DNA of 64,000 nucleotides from Amoeboaphelidium protococcarum (Eukaryota; Aphelidiomycota; Aphelidea): the NCBI GenBank assembly GCA_023515745.1, contig JALECJ010000001.1:372001-436000 (forward strand), read 5' to 3'. A program made the translations under genes and the position numbers. Below the pieces are notes generated by a model that searched no databases, was not told the origin of the DNA, and worked only from the letters and a program-made list of their open reading frames with translations. Below are positions 11,944 through 22,410 of this stretch, piece by piece. Position 1 is the stretch's first letter. Every line of letters starts with the position of its first letter.

Positions 11944-13038
11944 ATGGTGACGCGTAGTGTGGTGAAATTGAGCGGACATGAACTGTTTAGATATCGCTTG
12001 GTTCTGGCAACTCTTACTGGCAACAGTGTCGTGATAGAGGACATCAGGCCTGATGGAGATTCTACTGGTCAAGTCGGCGTCAATGCGGCAGAGATTCGAT
12101 TTATGAAACTTTTGGAGGCTCTCACCAATGGATCTGTATTTGATATTAGCTACACTGGTACTAGCATCAGTTATAAGCCGGGTGCTCTTATGGGTGGCAG
12201 ATTGGAATTTGATTGTGAATTGGACAAATCGATTGGATACTTTTTGGAGCCTATATTAGCACTGGCGCCGTTTACCAAGAATCCTATCAACATTTAATTG
12301 TATGGTATCACAAATGATGAATAATGCATTACCGTAGATCTTATCAGGACTGTTCTTTTGCCTCAGCTCACGCGATATGGCCTTGAAGGTACCATTGAGT
12401 TGCAGATAAAGAGACGTGGCGCGCGTCCAAACGGTGGTGGGCATGTCCAGTTTAAATGTGCTAATACCCGCACTCTTAAATCTATTCAGTTCACAGATGA
12501 AGGCAGAATTAGAAAGATAAGAGGAGTAGCTTATGCCGCTAGAGTATCACCTCAAAATTCTAATCGAATGGTTGAATCGTCGCGTGTACTATTGAATAAA
12601 TTCATCCCTGACGTTTACATTTACTCGGACGTGTATAAAGGAGTAGAGTCTGGCAAATCTGCCGGATATGGTCTATCTCTTGTGGCAGAGTCTACTAGTG
12701 GTGCACTTATTTGTGCGGAGAATATGGCACTGGCCGGCTAAACACCAGAAGATGTTGGTCTTCGTGCTGCGAAACTGTTGTACAATGAGATATCTAGAGG
12801 TGGATGTGTGGACTCTAAAAGTCAATGGCTTAATCTTTTACTTATGGCGTTCGGTCCTGAAGATGTTAGCAAGATTAGAGTTGGATCGGAACTGACAAAG
12901 TTTACTATTGCTTTCCTGCGAGACCTCAAGGAACTTACCGGCGTCCAGTTCAAGATTGTGCGTGACAAGTCCTCAGATACGATCCTGATGAGCTGTGTGG
13001 GTATTGGCTTCATTAATTATGCCAAGAAGGCTACGTGA
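11944..13038 (+). CDS. RCL1: RNA 3'-terminal phosphate cyclase-like protein RCL1
   Basis: 364 aa, single exon, two in-frame TAR codons. Rcl1 is a component of the U3 small-subunit processome in the nucleolus and acts with Bms1 in 18S pre-rRNA processing; it lacks cyclase activity. Family blocks are HELFRYRLVLATLTGNSV, EIRFMKLLEALTNGSVF, ISYKPGALMGGRLEFDC, IKRRGARPNGGGHVQF, AESTSGALICAENMALAG and SRGGCVDSKSQWL. The length agrees with fungal and animal Rcl1 (about 367-373 aa). Confidence 0.96.
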
Positions 13039-13256
13039 GCGTGAGTATTTATTATATAACAATATCACGCCTACAGAAATAGGCTATTTTTAAATCTTGC
13101 CACTCATCGATTGTTTCAATTCTTCCTTCCTATTTACTTACTTTCAGTCTACAAAATCAACTCATTTATCACAATATTTCTAACTTGTTGGTCATACTTT
13201 GTTGGGACTACCTATCTCAAATTGTCCATACTTTTAGGATAGAACGTATACTTGGA

Positions 13257-16190
13257 ATGAGTAATAACGGGAATTAAAATTCGGCTCTCAATGAGCTGGA
13301 TGACATGTTGAATAAGTTGCAAAAAATGTCATCTAAATACAATACTGTAAGTATTTAGTGATATAAAGTATATGATAATCATCATATTAATTATTCTATA
13401 AATTATCTCTACATGTAGCTTACACCTTCACCAGAGAGTCCGGAGACGAACAATATCATTGGAATGTACGGAAACATGACGAGTCCTCCTTTACCTTAGA
13501 GTAATGCTGCTGTCAGCAATGGTCCTGGTAATAATAAGAGTACGAATATGCCAAATGGTGGCAATAAGGTTCATCAGCAGTAGAATAAGAATTAGTAATA
13601 GCAGTAATCGCCTCCTCCTGTTTCTCTAAATAAGCCTAATAAGAGTCAGCCTAATATTAGTACTCCTAATTATGTGGTGAATGGGGGTGGTCTGCCTTCA
13701 TTTGCTGGAGTGTAACCATTGAAGCGACCGCCGCCACAGACAGTTAGAAATTTCGAGCCTGAGCAGGACTCTTCTGCCACAATAATGTTCGATGTAGCAC
13801 CTGTTCCTCCACCTCCAATTTAGAGAGCTTAGAACTTGAGCGTCGATTCTCTCAACTCTTAGTCATAGCGGCACTAATAGTAGTAGTAATTTTCATAGCC
13901 CCGGTAGCAGTATTCAAGGTCAGAAAATGGAGATGTTTAGTATATTTAGCCCAAGAGTAAGAGTACTCAGCAACTAAAGTATGATAGCGATGGTGCAGAT
14001 CCTAGGTAGATGCTGTATTAGAAGATGACTAATAACCTGAAGTCTAGTAAATCTAAAGAGATGTTTGCAGATCAGTAAGCGGATCAGTATTATGACAAGC
14101 CTCCGCAGTTATAGCCTAAACCACTCAAAGGGATGATCAAATCGTAATCACAGCCATCTATAAATTCTGTAAACTCACAGTCCAGTTTAGAGGGACCTGA
14201 GGAAGTTGATTTGTCCAATGGCCCAGGTACTGATGATGATTTGGAAGAGGAGCGCTAGCTCAAAGAGTAGAGCAAGAGAATGTCGGTCGCTTTGAAATTT
14301 GAAGAAGTATCTCTTAGTGATTTCTAGAATTTGGACTCTTTATTGGGGGATTTAGATTAGATTTTTGATCATAAGAAAGGTCGTAAAATTGGTTAAAGTA
14401 AGTTGTAGTAGGAAGTTCCGAAATCATCAGAGACTGAGTATCTAGAGGCTGATTACATTAGTGATTAGCCGTCAAGTGACCAGTTGCAGCGTGCTACTAG
14501 TTTCAATAGAATGAATGCCAGTTCAAAGATGCCTTTAAAGCCACAGTTAAGTGCACCTGGAAATTATGAGAGTCCTGCTGAAGAGCGTTTAGTGTATCAG
14601 CCGTATAAATCTCGAGAGAATTTAAATTAACAGAGCCACGAAGACAAAGTTAAAAATGCCATGATGAAATTGACCAAGGCTAACGTGAAGAAGATTACTG
14701 CTCGTATCTACATTGAGAACGCTTAGACTTTCAAGACTCTGGTTATAACTTCGCTGTAAAGTGCAAAGCATATTGTGAGGGATCTGAAAGAGCGCAGTTT
14801 GCTTGAAGATACTTCCGAGTGGACTCTATTTGAGATTATCAACGAGTATGGGCTTGAGAGGCCATTGAGAGATTTTGAGATTGTTACAGATGTTATGACC
14901 ACTTGGGGAAAAGAGTCTCCGAATAGTCTTCTTCTCAAGAAGTATAGGTACAAAGATTCACTGACCGCGAAAGGAGCCAAGAAATCTTACCCAAAGATGT
15001 GCGGTTGGGCATACGTTGAACTGAAGAAGGATAAATGGTAGAAGCGTTATTTGGAGCTGAAGAATGATGGTCTCTATTACTCGAAAGATTCTAAAGGAGG
15101 TGAGGAGACTCTGCTTTGCCACCTTGACGTCTATGATGTGTATACTCTTATGCGAGTCAAAAAGAAGGCGCCCACCAAGTTTTGCTTTGCAATGAAGTCC
15201 CAAGAGAATGCGGCCGTTTATGAGAATCCGTTCTAGTATTGTTATTATCTGTGTGTGGATTCCCTGGATAAAATGAAAGATTGGGTCCTCAGTATTCGCA
15301 GTGCGAAGAGTCGTAAACTGTACCTGGAGAGTGCGGACTCTTCTCAACAACAATAGCAACAATAGACGCCATCTTAGTCTGCGAGAAGCTCGTCATCCTC
15401 ACATAATGTTAATCCGTATGTCTCTTCATTTAACGACCATTAGCAGCATTCTAATATGATAAAGAAGGCCGTCTCCAGTAGTGCTCTTAATGATTATGGC
15501 AACGTGGCTTTGCAATAACAACCTGGTTAGATGTCTCTTCGTTAGTAGATGACTGGACACGTTCCTTAGTAAAAGCTGTCTCCTTAATTACAATAGTAGC
15601 CTCTCAAATACTAGACTCAATAGCAGTTTTAATAGAGACCCGTGTATGGTGGTCAGCAGCAGTAGATGTATGCGCAACAGCTTGCATAGTAGTAACAATA
15701 GTAGTAGCAGTAATATAGCTCGCCTTAATCTGGTTCTTATAATGCTAAGAATACGGACATGTATGATGTGGGGCCATATAAGCCTGTTGTTGATAATCCA
15801 GCTTTGGCATTCTAGAAACCAGCCGTGTTTCCATAGCATAGTGTGCCGTAAATACCAGTAAAGCCTATGGTTGGTGCCAAACCAGAGTAAGCGTCCCTAG
15901 TTGAGATCATTGGCTACAAGCAGAAGGATCCGATTGACAATAGTCAAACGCCTGTGAATTTGAACGCCTTCCATCAGAAGAACTCTCAGATTCATTAGCC
16001 ACTCGTACCACTGACAAAGCGAGAGTTGGAGAAAATACCAGGCGTGAAAATCTCCAAGTATGATGTGAAGAAGGAGACCAAGCGAGTGGAGAACAAGAGC
16101 AAGTGCTAGTATTGTAATTGTACAGCTTTTGCTCGCAATCCCTTCAAAGAGTATAGCTGTGCCAACTGCTTCCACGTCCATGATGCATGA
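13257..16190 (+). CDS. RA-PH adaptor protein, MRL (RIAM/lamellipodin)-like, with N-terminal LD-like helix and C-terminal Cys/His motif
   Basis: 953 aa as join(13257..13346,13419..16190), intron 72 nt. Residues 10-26 form a predicted amphipathic helix containing ELDDMLNKLQ, which fits the LDxLLxxL pattern of LD motifs. A long Gln/Asn/Ser/Pro-rich region follows. A Ras-association domain (from about residue 443, ARIYIENAQTFKTLVI) leads directly into a PH domain (about 555-660, KMCGWAYVELKKDKWQKRYLEL). After a second Gln-rich stretch, residues 920-953 carry CQYCNCTAF..NPF then C..C.H.H, a likely zinc motif. The RA-PH tandem is the hallmark of MRL and Grb7 adaptors that bind active Rap/Ras and phosphoinositides. 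In animals RIAM brings talin to the membrane, and talin is encoded in this same window. Function here is inferred. Confidence 0.8.
15520..15730 (+). repeat. Poly-Gln tract of the RA-PH adaptor
   Basis: This is a Gln-rich stretch downstream of the PH domain, written mostly with TAG/TAA and some CAG/CAA. Similar tracts lie at about 13560-13620 and 13860-13910. They look like disordered linkers. Confidence 0.75.
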
Positions 16191-16428
16191 TACTTCCGCT
16201 GGGTGATTACGTATAGATTTGCCATTGAATGACTTAATGAGTGATGATGATAACGATGAATGCATTCAAGTTGATTTGTAAATGTAATAAATGAGCGGAC
16301 GTTTTGTTTTCAGCTGTAGTTATATAGATTACACATGGTGCTAAAACTATCTAAATCTATGTTTTCGCAGATGTTTGAACTTGATTAGCCAATCTTGGCT
16401 AAAAACTTAAAGTCATCTTAAAAAACTC

Positions 16429-17633
16429 TCATTTTCTAAATTCATAAATTCTTTCAAGCAACTCTCTCGTAGACTACAGCTCATTTCTTAACACCTAATT
16501 CTTACCAAGCAAACGTTGCTCCTTTAGTCTGCTCTTTTGCAGTAGGTCCTCATTTTTCGTACAGCGCGGACACTTCAGTTGATCTTACTACTTGACGCGC
16601 CTGCTCATTTCCTCTGAGGCATCAACCGCTGCGGAGTTGGCAGGAGTTTATCTAGGTGAAGAGTGTTGGGCGCTTGTTGGAGGAGGAGACAGATTTGCAA
16701 ATAGATTATCAATCTCCGAGTCGGTATCCAGAAACTCTGCATCGTCTGCTGATGATTCTTCCGTCTCCTCTCTACCACCTCCTCTGTGTAATAATCCTCA
16801 TCCGTCAGATCGCGTGTTTCATCTTCGCTATCAGTGCACTATTACCATCCCCTGCTCGAAGATTGCTGACTACTTGAGGAGAACTTTGGAATCTCCATGT
16901 TACGATGCTGACTGCTCCCCTGTTAGGTACTCCTTGCTGACCATTGGTATTTAGAAGCTGAAGGAGAAGTATACTACCGCCCCTAACTGTCGCGACGTGC
17001 TGAATGATCTCCAGATAGCTGCGAGCCCACCACCTCCGCATTGCGGTATCTCCTTTGCGTGCATTCTCCACTAGATTTCAAATTTGATAAACTGCTTTTA
17101 CCAAAGTGGGATGGCTTTGCATATTAAAATCCCTTTGATTTAAGCCAACTTCTCTACGATTGCTAGTACTGCCTACCAACGACGGGGGATGGATTTCTTT
17201 TATCGGCGCTAGACGGCTCTCCCATCACGGCATCCATCATGGCATTGTCCCATTGGCTGCCACTTCCACCTCTATGAGTACCTTAAAAACCTCCGATAGC
17301 TTAGTCTCTAAATCGTAATACTTCCTCGAGATCCTTCTAATCAAATCTGTAATCACTACCAGATCCTAAAGGTGTACCTAGAATCCAAGGCTTCAGTTGG
17401 TCACGGCTAGCACCAATCTTTATCAGACGTTATAACACGGTCCTACATCTATACTTCAATTGACAAGGTTTTTTGCCAGCTCTTACAAGGCCTTCAAATT
17501 CTGGGTCTTTTAGAATGACAGCCCATTTAGACGGACCATACTTCAGCAAACCGCGCCTCAACAGTCCTGTTTCCTCTGGGTCCAATTCTCTCTAATCCTT
17601 GGTCCCCTTGAGTATTAGAATGGCATCTCGAGT
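16429..17633 (-). CDS. SANT/Myb-like protein with C-terminal CxxC coiled coil; exon structure unresolved
   Basis: The upstream frame (codon phase of 17505) encodes a SANT/Myb-like helix set: ETGLLRRGLLKYGPSKWAVI, then DPEFEGLV and KYRCRTVLQRL. The usual second Trp is missing. A Ser/Gln/Arg-rich region follows, then an acidic run (TDSEDETRDLTDEDYY). Near 16763-16775 the coding signal moves to another frame (ETEESSADDAEFLDTDSEID), which ends in a Cys-x-x-Cys coiled coil (KCPRCTKNEDLL.., RNELQSTRELLERIYEF) and TGA at 16431-16429. The shift could be a missed intron, a sequence error or a real frameshift. The 5' end is also open: TGA lies at 17636-17634, with no in-frame ATG before the SANT part. 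A nuclear DNA- or chromatin-binding role is inferred only. Confidence 0.5.
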
Positions 17634-17932
17634 TCAGATGTTATCTAGATGGCAATTTTTGTATGAGCATTAGAAAAGATGAAGATATTTATCAATTCGA
17701 AAGGCTTAAATATCGATTCCTCAAATCTAATTATAGCTTTGTGTAAAGGGAATATGCTAAGGGGTAAAATTAAAGATATCTGTGTGACTATATCCGAGTT
17801 CTGCTCATATATACTCAATAATAGAAGAAAATGCTAATAGAAATAGGTATTATTATACTACAGTATGTACACTTTTATTTACAAATTATTTCAATCATCT
17901 ACGGCTTAACTACTAACTCTAATGCATAGATT
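17634..17932. other. AT-rich spacer, nothing seen
   Basis: AT-rich sequence between two minus-strand genes. It probably holds the 5' exon or promoter of the SANT-like gene, which I could not place. Confidence 0.3.
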
Positions 17933-18803
17933 TCACCTAACAGTCAGTTATTTTCCATATAAATTTTATTGATTCAACAATTTTTCAATCAATTCAAATT
18001 GGAACTAGTCCGAAGCCTCTAGCCTTTCAATTGTAGCCCGCAGTCTGCTATTTTCCAGCTCAAGTTGCTGGATTTCACAAGACCGCAAGGCACAATTGCT
18101 GCAAACCTGCTTCTAGCTAGAAGAGGATCCGTTCAAGCGTGATCAGTATCCCAGTCAGCATACTCTATATTACATTCCTCCATATATTCTCGGATCTCGG
18201 TGAGAGTAGGAAAGGGAGAAGGCAGTCTCCAAGGCAGGGGAGAAGGAAGACGATCACCATTGTCAACATCCAGCGGCAGTTACGGTTGCACTCCTCTAAC
18301 TAGAAACGCTACTGCCTACAGCGCTGTCGGCAATAGCGTCAACAGGCGGTGACGACGGAGCGAATACAAACGAGCCAGAGACAGGACGACCACCAAGGGA
18401 GGAGGAGGACACAACACCAGGCACAGTGGAGCGTACCTTCACTGGCGGCCGCGTAGGAGTGACACCTACTTACGGAGAATGATAACTAAAAAAAGTTACC
18501 ATTCTAATTACCGTACCTTCGTTAGAAGGACGGCGAAGACAGTGAAGGGTGCGCCTTCTCCAAACGCAGAGGAGGACGCGACGCACCAGAAGCCAAAGGA
18601 CGAGCATCAGGCAGCGAAGACGCAGGCACAAAGGACGAGCCAGAACGCGCGGCAACAGAAAAGGCATCGGGAGGCACAGACGAAAGCTCTTCATCAGAAG
18701 CAGATTCAGAGTCCTCGGAAGAGGAAATGCTAATGAAATTATTGTTCAATTTAGCTCTCTGAATCTGCTCTTCCCAGTTTTCTCCAGATTTTGATCTTTT
18801 CAT
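17933..18803 (-). CDS. Ser-rich protein with C-terminal CxxC coiled coil; intron-containing, unknown function
   Basis: The first exon starts at ATG 18803 (MKRSKSGENWEEQIQRAKLN, then a Ser/Asp/Glu acidic run) and continues Ser/Pro-rich. A 46-nt intron (18466-18511, GTAATT..GTAAGTAG) leads to an exon rich in Ser/Pro/Val (TPTRPPVKVRSTVPG). One or two further introns between about 18290 and 18100 are needed but ambiguous. The last exon encodes CSNCALRSCEIQQLELENSR and a short coiled coil, ending at TGA 17935-17933. The arrangement of disordered N-terminus, Cys-x-x-Cys and C-terminal coiled coil copies the neighbouring SANT-like gene, so the two may be related. Family not recognised. Confidence 0.5.
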
Positions 18804-19232
18804 TTTGATACACAGTTATTCTTTAAGAGAGAACCTTGTTGATCTTCACCATTTAAATACCTCCCAAGGGTGAAGCTAGATCATATTACATCGCCTTAAA
18901 GAAGGTTGCTGACCAATAAAGCTCAATAACTACTTTGCATAAAACTTGCACATGTAAAAGGGAGTCAGATTTGCATGTACTTATTCATAATTTACACTGT
19001 ATACACGCTAATCTATCTTTACATGGTGGCCAGAATTTACGCGCTTTTCTACATGAAGAAAAAGAGAAATAGTCTAAGGTTCTTTTTAGGTTCAATCTCG
19101 TTTAAACTGTTAGACTGAGGTAAGGCGTTAAAAGCATTATTAATATCACTTACATCAATAATTTTATTTTCTACTCATTTGTAATTATCTATGAGAGGAG
19201 CCACACACACACTGCGTTCTTCAGTTGAAACT
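18804..19232. other. Intergenic, nothing certain seen
   Basis: AT-rich, between two minus-strand genes. A GGTTCAATC stretch at about 19089-19097 looks a little like a tRNA B box, but I could not fold a tRNA around it. A short CA run lies at about 19202-19212. Confidence 0.3.
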
Positions 19233-19817
19233 TCAAGCGAGAATCAGAGACACGAGGCCAACTAACACCAAGCTCAGAACATTTAGAGAGACACCGTCGG
19301 CAGCCGAGTTAGCAATAGAATTGGTGTTATTCTTGTCATTCAATGGTTATTACTCGCCATCAGCCTTTGACGGATCCTCATATTCGATAGGATTGAGATT
19401 TGCGACATCAGTTGCATTCTAGGAAATAATTCTTATTGCAGCACTGGTACGAGCACGCATTGGGGGACTTTACTAAGATGAGCTGACTCTAAAAAAGTAA
19501 AAATTCTCAGCAGCGTCAACAGGCACTTTCCAGTCGTATGAATTCTAGTTGGGAGCATCCTTCAGCAGGGCGGTGAATGCAGACTAATATGGGTAAACAC
19601 CTACTAGATACTCCAATGTAATAGTCTCAGGATCCCCCATTTCTTCTGGGATGGTACGCCATTTGATTTGATACGTGCTACCAGCTTTAACTAAAGGTAC
19701 CTTGCCGCCTTAGCTGACTTCTGGCGGGTTGTCAAATTCAAAAGTGCCAAATGTTATCTTGTTACTCTAAGCCACAGTAAACAACGCAAATGCAGAGATT
19801 AGCTGTTGATACTTCAT
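19233..19817 (-). CDS. Kre9/Knh1-like GPI-anchored Ser/Thr-rich cell-surface protein
   Basis: 194 aa, single exon, ATG at 19817. The N-terminal signal peptide is LISAFALFTVA. The body matches the yeast cell-wall/Kre9-Knh1 fold: ITFGTFEFDNPPEVS.GGKVPLVKAGSTYQIKW, then PETITLEYLVG, SYDWKVP.DAAENFYFFRVS and a PPMRARTSAAIRI strand. A C-terminal hydrophobic tail (LNVLSLVLVGLVSLILA) follows an Asn/Ser-rich stretch, as for GPI attachment. In fungi this family is tied to the cell wall and beta-1,6-glucan. Its role here is inferred. Confidence 0.75.
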
Positions 19818-20368
19818 TTCTATAAAGCCTTATTACTTTTGATATCGTAGTTTGAAGTGAAAAAGAAAGTGAAAGTGAGCCTTAAGCCCTTTATATACTG
19901 CGGTATTAATCTATTCATGGATACAAATCTACCTGAATCGGAAACACGACACCAGAAATAGGATCGACATTTCCTAAAAGTAATATTAAGTAACATGCAA
20001 TCTAAATTAAGCAATTAACATTCAAAATACAATGTACTTAACACATGAAAATAATAGTTGATACTTACAATCAAGCGATTGATTAGATTATTCAGTGAGT
20101 GAAACGCCGCCACCTGACTGGTTTCAAAAACTTTACACGACAACGCCACTTCAAAACTTGAAATGTTTCAAAAACGAGTTTGGCGCGTTCAAAATCTCGT
20201 TTCGCGCGCATTCACTTCCTTCGCCTGTAATCAGACGTTCCTTTCTTACTCCTTTTGGCAACTTGGAATAACAATAGTATTCGCCTCTATCTAACTCTTC
20301 TTGAATAGTCGGTCAGTATCATCAGTGGTGGCACTTGATTATTATTAGCAAATCATAGAGAGAGTAGT
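19818..20368. promoter_or_regulatory. Divergent promoter region with an E2F-like site
   Basis: This region lies between the divergent Kre9-like and GH1 genes. TTTGGCGC at 20179-20186 fits the E2F/SBF-like consensus TTTSSCGC, and GTTTCGCGCGC follows at 20199-20209. The nearby pair 'aaacgagttt' and 'aatctcgttt' is also visible. No coding frame is supported. Confidence 0.4.
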
Positions 20369-22141
20369 ATGGCTGGGTATTCTAGTGGCTCAGAGTCCAA
20401 GTATTGGTTTCCGTATGCAAGATTCGTATTTCTTATAATGGCTCTGCCGTTCACCATGACTTTTGTACTGTTGCAGAGACTGTTCTCATTTGTGGTGCCA
20501 AAGCCTCTGAGATGGGAGTGGGACAATGCTGCGAATCCAAACAGACAGCGCATAGACACTACGGATATTCATTTCCCGGCAAATTTTCTTTGGGGTGCCA
20601 GTACTGCTGCTCACCAGATTGAAGGAAACTGCACCAATAACAACTGGTGGGCATGGGAGAAGAAGGGTCGCATATTCAAAGGACACTCTGCCATCTATGG
20701 AGCAGATCATTGGAATAGAACTGCTGAGGATGTACGTCTGATGAAAGATCTGGCTCTCAACTCTTACCGCTTCAGTATTGAGTGGAGCAAGATTGAGCCT
20801 CAGCCTGGCAAGTGGGACAAGGAGGCGCTGAAGCATTACTCGGACGAGATTGATCTCTTGTTGAAGGAAGGTATCACGCCTGTGATTACTTTGCATCATT
20901 TCACTTAGCCAATATGGTTTGATGATCTGGGTGGCTGGGAGAATGAAGATAATCTGGAGTATTTCTACCGCTTCTCCGAGAAGGTGTATGAAGAGTACAG
21001 TGATCGTGTCAAGATTTGGTGTACTTTCAACGAGCCTACCGTCTTTGCCATGGTTGGCTGGCTGCAGGGATCGTTCCCACCTGGAAAGAATGAAAAGGGC
21101 CAGTTGTGGAATCAGATTGATGATGCTGTAACTGTGCTGTGTAACATGTTGAAGGGTCACACTGAGGTGTACAAAAGACTGAAGGCTATTAGAAATGATA
21201 GCGACATTCAGATTGGTATTGTACATAATGTCTTCAACACGCATCCATACCGCAGATGGAATCCTATCGACTACATGGCTGCTTACATTGCCGATTTGCT
21301 GTAGAATGACTTGGTTTTGGCCTTTTTCAAGTATGGGAAGTTGTCCTTCCAGTTCCCAGTGTTGGGCAGGCGTCATTATCTGAACATCCCAGAGGCTCCA
21401 CACACGTTGGACTTTTTTGGGTTGAACTTTTATAGTCACATGTTCTATAAGAGTGTTATCATGCCTGAAATTAGTCTGACTTCCAAGTTCCCATTTGTCT
21501 CAGTCAGACTGGATGATCCTATTAGAGCTGAAGCTCACCCATAAGATGCCTCGACCGGTATCATGACGGATATGGAGTATCCAATCTATGCTGAAGGATT
21601 CTACGTTGCGTTGAAGAGAACATGGAATGCAGTATGTAAACATGCCGATAGAGATGATATCCCTATTTACGTGACTGAGAATGGTGTTGCTGATCACGAT
21701 GACTCTCGCAGAAAGTTGTTCATCAAGAGGTACATTTATGCAATGTCCATGGCTATGCGTGAAGGAGTTGACATTCGCGGCTACTTTTACTGGACGCTGA
21801 TGGATAATTTCGAGTGGGCATTCGGTTATAGTCAGAGATTTGGATTGTACGAAGTCGATCTGGGCCCAGAGGGAAATGGCCTGACCAAAGACGGTAAGAA
21901 GAGCTCGTTCAACAGAAAGTTGCGTGCAGGCGCCGAGTACTACCGCGATGTTGTGAAATTCTTCCGTAACGGTGGTGAATTACGTGCCTAGGATGAGACT
22001 GTGTTTGGATTACCGCAGAAGGCGATTTTGGGTATCACCGAGCCAAAGTTGAAGATTGAACTAGGTGGTGATGGATTACCGGGCATTGCCAAGAGCTTCT
22101 TCCCTAATGCCATACGTGCTGGAAAGGATAAAGGTATTTGA
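20369..22141 (+). CDS. Glycoside hydrolase family 1 (beta-glucosidase-like) with N-terminal membrane anchor
   Basis: 590 aa, single exon. A type II-like transmembrane segment (FVFLIMALPFTMTFVLL) lies near residues 19-35 and is not followed by a clear cleavage site. The GH1 domain starts at FPANFLWGASTAAHQIEG. The acid/base Glu is in WCTFNEPT near residue 223 and the nucleophile Glu in YVTENGV near 437. Other GH1 blocks are NSYRFSIEWSKIEP, TLHHFTQP and YFYWTLMDNFEW. The catalytic pair is intact. It probably hydrolyses beta-glucosides or acts on glucosyl lipids, with the catalytic domain outside the cytosol. The substrate cannot be read from sequence. For a parasite of walled algae, beta-glucan turnover is one possibility. 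Confidence 0.93.
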
Positions 22142-22410
22142 GTACTTACTACCTTCTGTATCCAGTGATTGATTGTTTTCATAATACGACATTGACTTTA
22201 TTGTCATCACCTACAATGCTTTTCTCTTGTTGACTCTCTAAATCATAATATACCGATCGGACTCTAATCACTATATTAGCTACTTGTTATTGCCAGCGTT
22301 TCTTCTCCTTTGTCAAACACTCGAAAAATACTAAGTAGTTGCCTCTTTCAGTCATGAGACGCTTTTTAAACTATTGAAATTTATTATGAATACTGCTATT
22401 GCTCTCATTG

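Noticed and set aside
19021-19110. tRNA gene suggested by GGTTCAATC
   Set aside because: No matching A box at the right distance and no acceptor stem could be paired.
20486-21439. 317-aa minus-strand open frame (longest under the standard code)
   Set aside because: It is exactly antisense to the conserved GH1 gene, has no recognisable domain, and arises because Gln/Leu-rich antisense frames lack stops.
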